A stretch of DNA of 10,033 nt from contig JAQGOT010000565.1 of NCBI GenBank assembly GCA_028293465.1, positions 1 to 10,033 on the forward strand, read 5' to 3'. Of the stretch, positions 7,253 through 10,033 are shown piece by piece. Position 1 is the stretch's first letter. Each line of letters opens with the position of its first letter. The position numbers were made by a program, and so were the translations under genes. The notes beneath the pieces are model-generated. The model did no database searches. It worked only from the letters and a program-made list of their open reading frames with translations, and was not told the origin of the DNA. The DNA comes from Pedosphaera sp. GTDB lineage: Bacteria; Verrucomicrobiota; Verrucomicrobiia; Limisphaerales; Pedosphaeraceae.

Positions 7253-9494
7253 CTATGCCCCACGCCTTGTTCGGCAAAACCCCCATTTCGAATTCCAAAG
7301 TTCCGCCGCAGGCGATTTCCTCGTGAGTAATCCAAGGCCGGTTCAACGGTTTGCCGTTGAGCTTGGCGGACTGGATATAAATGTTCTGATTGGATACGTT
7401 GCGCGCTGTGACGGTGAAAGCGCCGCCCGGATAAAATTTTGAATCCAGCTTGATCGTGGCCTTTTCCACCATTGGGCTGCCGATCACATACTTCCCATCG
7501 GCTGAATTCACCGGATAAAGCCCCATCGCACTCCAGACATACCAGGCGGACATCTGGCCGCAATCATCATTGCCGCAGATGCCTTCGGGGGTGTTGTCGT
7601 AGTACAACGTCATTATCTGGCGTGCGCGCAATGCGGTTTTATATTGGGCCCCGGCCAGCGCGTAGAGGTAGGCGACGTGATGACACGGCTCGTTGCCATG
7701 GGCGTATTGGCCGATCAATCCGGTGATGTCAGGACCCCAGTGTACGACATCCGAATCTTGGTTGAAGAACTCGTCGAGGCGGCTGATAAACGCTTCCCTA
7801 CCTCCGTAAAGCTCCATCATCCCCGGCACGTCGTGTGGCACGAAAAACGTATATTGCCACGCATTCGCCTCGACGTAATATCCCGAAGCAGGATTGCCGC
7901 TGACCTGTTTCGGATTGAATCCCTCCTGATAATTTCCGTCTTCGTTCTTGGAGCGGAAGAACCGGGTCTGCGCGTCCCACACGTTGCGATAATTCCGGGC
8001 GCGCTGGCTGAACAATGCCGCGTCGTTTGTTTTGCCAAGCGCCGCGGCCATCTGCGCGACGCACCAATCGTCATACGCGAATTCCAATGTCTGCGACGTC
8101 GCCTTTCTCTTGCCCTCTACCCACGGCACGAAGCCGAATTTCTGATATTCATCCTGCCGGTTACGACCGCTCGTGGCCGTCTTCCGCATCGCCGCGAACG
8201 CCAGTTCGGCATCGAATCCTCGAAAGCCTTTCGCGTAAGCATCGCGGATAACCGGGATGGCGTGATACCCGATCATCGTCCCCGTGTCGTAGCTGCCGAG
8301 CGACCACATCGGCAAAACGCCGCCGGGTGATTGTTGGGAGAACACCAACAAACTTTGAACGAAGTCGTTGACCCGCTCCGGATGTGTCAGCGTCAGCAAA
8401 GGATGTTGAGCGCGAAAAGTATCCCACAATGAAAAGGTGCTGTAATATTGAAAACCCGCGGAATGAACCGCGCCGTCCGGCCCGCGATAAGAACCATCCG
8501 CATCGTTGTACAATGTCGGGGCAAGCATCGCATGATAGAACGCCGTGTAGAACGTCTGCCGGATGTTCGGATTCGGTGATTCAATTTTAACGCGGGACAG
8601 TTGCTCATTCCAAGTCGCTTGAGCCGCCTCGCGGACCGAGTCGAAATCCCACGAAGGAATTTCCGCCGCCAAATTCTTCCGCGCTTCCTCCACGCTGGTC
8701 GGTGAAAGGCCAACGCGCAAGAGAATTTGTTGTCCGTCCGAAGTTTCATAATCCAGATGCGCGCGAATCTGTTTGCCTTCCGCATTGGTCACACCCGCCG
8801 AAAGCGGTTTCCCGTCAAGTTCGAGACCAATGGACTTGAACGGCTGGGAACATTCTATGGCGAAGTAAAGGATGAGATTTTTGCCCCAACCGTCGCTGCG
8901 ACGATAGCCGGTCAATAAATTATCGTGCTCGACTTTCAAGCCCGCCGCGGTCGGGCGGTTTTCCAAACCATGAACCAGATCAAGCAAAACGTGACTTTGT
9001 TGCGAAGCCGGGAAAGTGTATCGGTGCATTCCTGCATGAGGGGTCGCAGTCAATTCCGCCTTGATGTTGTATTTATCAAGCATCACCTGGTAGTAACCAG
9101 GCTGCGCCGATTCCTTATCGTGCGAGAAGCCCGAAACGAATCGTCTGGCTTCAAGCGGCTTGTAGCGCGCGTCCTCGTTCAGCGCCCCGGTCATCGGCAG
9201 CACCAGCAGATTGCCATACTCCCGAATTCCCGTGCCTGAAAGATGAGTGTGGCTGAAACCCATGATGGTTTTGTCAGAATAATGATAGCCGGCACAGGCA
9301 TCCCAATCGTGGGTGCGGGTGTCCGGGCTGAGCTGGACCAACCCGAAGGGCACCGTGGCGCCTGGAAATGTATGACCGTGGCCTCCAGTGCCGACAAATG
9401 GAAGAACTTCATCAACCGGTTGCCGAACCGCTCCCCAACTGGAACTCAAAATACTTATCCAGGCCAAGGTCGCGGTAATTAGGATGTTTTTCAT
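7242..9494 (-). CDS. Glycoside hydrolase family 92 exo-alpha-mannosidase
   Basis: This is a complete 750-residue GH92 enzyme. The family removes terminal alpha-linked mannose by an inverting, calcium-dependent mechanism; many members act on alpha-1,2 linkages. Residues 1-22 form a signal peptide (cleavage near SSWGA-V). The N-terminal beta-sandwich begins with PFVGTGGHGHTFPGATVPFG and VQLSPDT (33-59), then GFSHTHLSGTG (79-89). The catalytic (alpha/alpha)6 domain follows from about residue 290, with STFSLWDTFRAQHPL (352-366) and GGVLPMWSLG (391-400). HGNEPCHHVAYLY (599-611) carries Glu602, the expected general acid. PEGICGNDDCGQMSAWY (636-652) carries Asp643/Asp644, the expected base pair. MGLYPVNSADGKYVIGSP and a C-terminal beta segment ending EFEMGVLPNKAWG complete the family length. 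All hallmark residues are intact, so activity is likely. No Shine-Dalgarno precedes the ATG at 9494-9492. It converges with the hydrolase and follows the partial gene at 9638 on the same strand after 143 bp. The linkage preference cannot be fixed from the sequence. Confidence 0.96.
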   Translation of the reverse strand: MKNILITATLAWISILSSSWGAVRQPVDEVLPFVGTGGHGHTFPGATVPFGLVQLSPDTRTHDWDACAGYHYSDKTIMGFSHTHLSGTGIREYGNLLVLPMTGALNEDARYKPLEARRFVSGFSHDKESAQPGYYQVMLDKYNIKAELTATPHAGMHRYTFPASQQSHVLLDLVHGLENRPTAAGLKVEHDNLLTGYRRSDGWGKNLILYFAIECSQPFKSIGLELDGKPLSAGVTNAEGKQIRAHLDYETSDGQQILLRVGLSPTSVEEARKNLAAEIPSWDFDSVREAAQATWNEQLSRVKIESPNPNIRQTFYTAFYHAMLAPTLYNDADGSYRGPDGAVHSAGFQYYSTFSLWDTFRAQHPLLTLTHPERVNDFVQSLLVFSQQSPGGVLPMWSLGSYDTGTMIGYHAIPVIRDAYAKGFRGFDAELAFAAMRKTATSGRNRQDEYQKFGFVPWVEGKRKATSQTLEFAYDDWCVAQMAAALGKTNDAALFSQRARNYRNVWDAQTRFFRSKNEDGNYQEGFNPKQVSGNPASGYYVEANAWQYTFFVPHDVPGMMELYGGREAFISRLDEFFNQDSDVVHWGPDITGLIGQYAHGNEPCHHVAYLYALAGAQYKTALRARQIMTLYYDNTPEGICGNDDCGQMSAWYVWSAMGLYPVNSADGKYVIGSPMVEKATIKLDSKFYPGGAFTVTARNVSNQNIYIQSAKLNGKPLNRPWITHEEIACGGTLEFEMGVLPNKAWGIAEN

Positions 9495-9637
9495 AGAATC
9501 ACTGAAGGGCTGGTCGCGGTAAAATCATTCGGCGATGATGACATGATGGGGAGCATATGCTATGTGCAGCGAAAGCCGAGCGTGCGTTGGTTGGGATATT
9601 TTACCTTGGTGTCAGGAGCGTTTCGTGGGGCGGGCTG

Positions 9638-10033
9638 TTATGGAGAAACCAGCCGATAGAACACTGCGGCGTTGGTCGGGTTGATCGCAAGATTCGTGGC
9701 GGTGACGCTGGCTGAGCCGGGCACTGTCACCCAGTTCGTGTTAAGTCCGATTGCCGAAGAATTGGTCTGGGCTTGCAGGAGCCACCCGGCGTTGGTCGGC
9801 CAGGACAAACTCAACGTATTGTCGGATGCGCTGAACTGGATTTTTCCTGGCAGCGGGTCAATGGGTGGCCCCGCTGTCAATACCTGAATGGAACCGTCCA
9901 TCGCCAGTCTGTTGGTCCAAGTGTAGGTGTTTCCGTTGAAGTCAGTGGTTGGCATACTTAACATGGTGAATCCGCTGACCGACGAGGAGAAGAGCTGGAA
10001 CAGATCTCCCGCGTGCAATCCCGGTCCAACGTT
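9638..10033 (-). CDS. Partial C-terminal end of a second large secreted/surface protein (probably PATR type)
   Basis: The minus-strand frame is open from the window edge to a TAA at 9640-9638, giving the last 131 residues of a longer protein. It begins NVGPGLHAGDLFQLF, continues SVSGFTMLSMPTTDFNGN, TYTW and DGSIQV, then a Pro-rich linker (AGPPIDPLPGK), and ends with LSLSWPTNAGWLLQ ... AVFYRLVSP. This aligns end to end with the tail of the 1370-residue protein (NLGPALQVGDVFHPF ... WPTNAGWKLQ ... FFRLLKP), so a PATR-repeat body upstream is likely, though not visible. An apparent TTG start at 10018 is only an internal Leu codon. The terminal module may act in surface anchoring or export sorting, which is inference. 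It lies upstream of the mannosidase on the same strand; co-transcription is possible but unsupported. Confidence 0.85.
   Translation of the reverse strand, partial: NVGPGLHAGDLFQLFSSSVSGFTMLSMPTTDFNGNTYTWTNRLAMDGSIQVLTAGPPIDPLPGKIQFSASDNTLSLSWPTNAGWLLQAQTNSSAIGLNTNWVTVPGSASVTATNLAINPTNAAVFYRLVSP

Noticed and set aside
7644..8330. 228-codon open frame on the plus strand
   Set aside because: It is antisense to the GH92 catalytic domain, where the mannosidase frame has all hallmark motifs. The reverse translation is Arg-rich and featureless.
9552..9561. Palindrome AGCATATGCT upstream of the mannosidase gene
   Set aside because: It is a 10-bp perfect palindrome but a single copy, with no T run and no nearby promoter hexamers. 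It is too short to call an operator.
9518..9604. Inverted pair GGTAAAAT (9518-9525) and ATTTTACC (9597-9604)
   Set aside because: These are 8-base matches 70 bases apart in a non-coding gap and are easily due to chance.

Overview
The window looks like a piece of a Verrucomicrobiota chromosome of the Pedosphaera/Limisphaerales type. I infer this from the gene repertoire, not from a marker gene. It holds a very large secreted protein built of autotransporter-associated beta-strand (PATR) repeats, a prepilin of the H-X9-DG kind, a characteristic short beta-rich C-terminal module (WPTNAGW ... FYRL-x-P) on two different proteins, secreted glycan-active enzymes, and almost no recognisable Shine-Dalgarno sequences. 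There are no rRNA or tRNA genes, insertion sequences or CRISPR arrays.

Layout. At the left edge (1-256, minus) is the 5' end of an exported protein whose first domain resembles the N-terminal sensing region of verrucomicrobial sensor kinases; it starts at a GTG and runs off the window. A 482-bp gap follows with no convincing gene, only a prepilin-like scrap (496-714) and an 11-bp direct repeat just upstream of the next gene. The 1370-residue PATR protein fills 739-4851 and ends at a near-ideal intrinsic terminator (4862-4901). A prepilin/pseudopilin follows (4933-5688). The next 448 bp hold an orphan protein tail (5881-6060) and a good sigma70-type promoter (6091-6119) for a secreted alpha/beta-hydrolase (6137-7171). 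Facing it on the minus strand is a complete GH92 exo-alpha-mannosidase (7242-9494). At the right edge (9638-10033, minus) is the C-terminal end of a second large surface or secreted protein with the same terminal module as the 1370-residue protein.

How the genes may work together. The mannosidase and the esterase-like hydrolase both carry signal peptides and fit a role in trimming decorated glycans outside the cytoplasm. The PATR proteins and the pilin-like protein fit a cell-surface or secretion role. The genes do not form one operon: strands alternate, a terminator separates the PATR gene from the prepilin, and the two enzyme genes converge. I see no clear undescribed system. The points most worth checking are the shared C-terminal module, two short orphan coding tails that suggest past gene loss or rearrangement, and the pairing of a PATR giant with a solitary prepilin.
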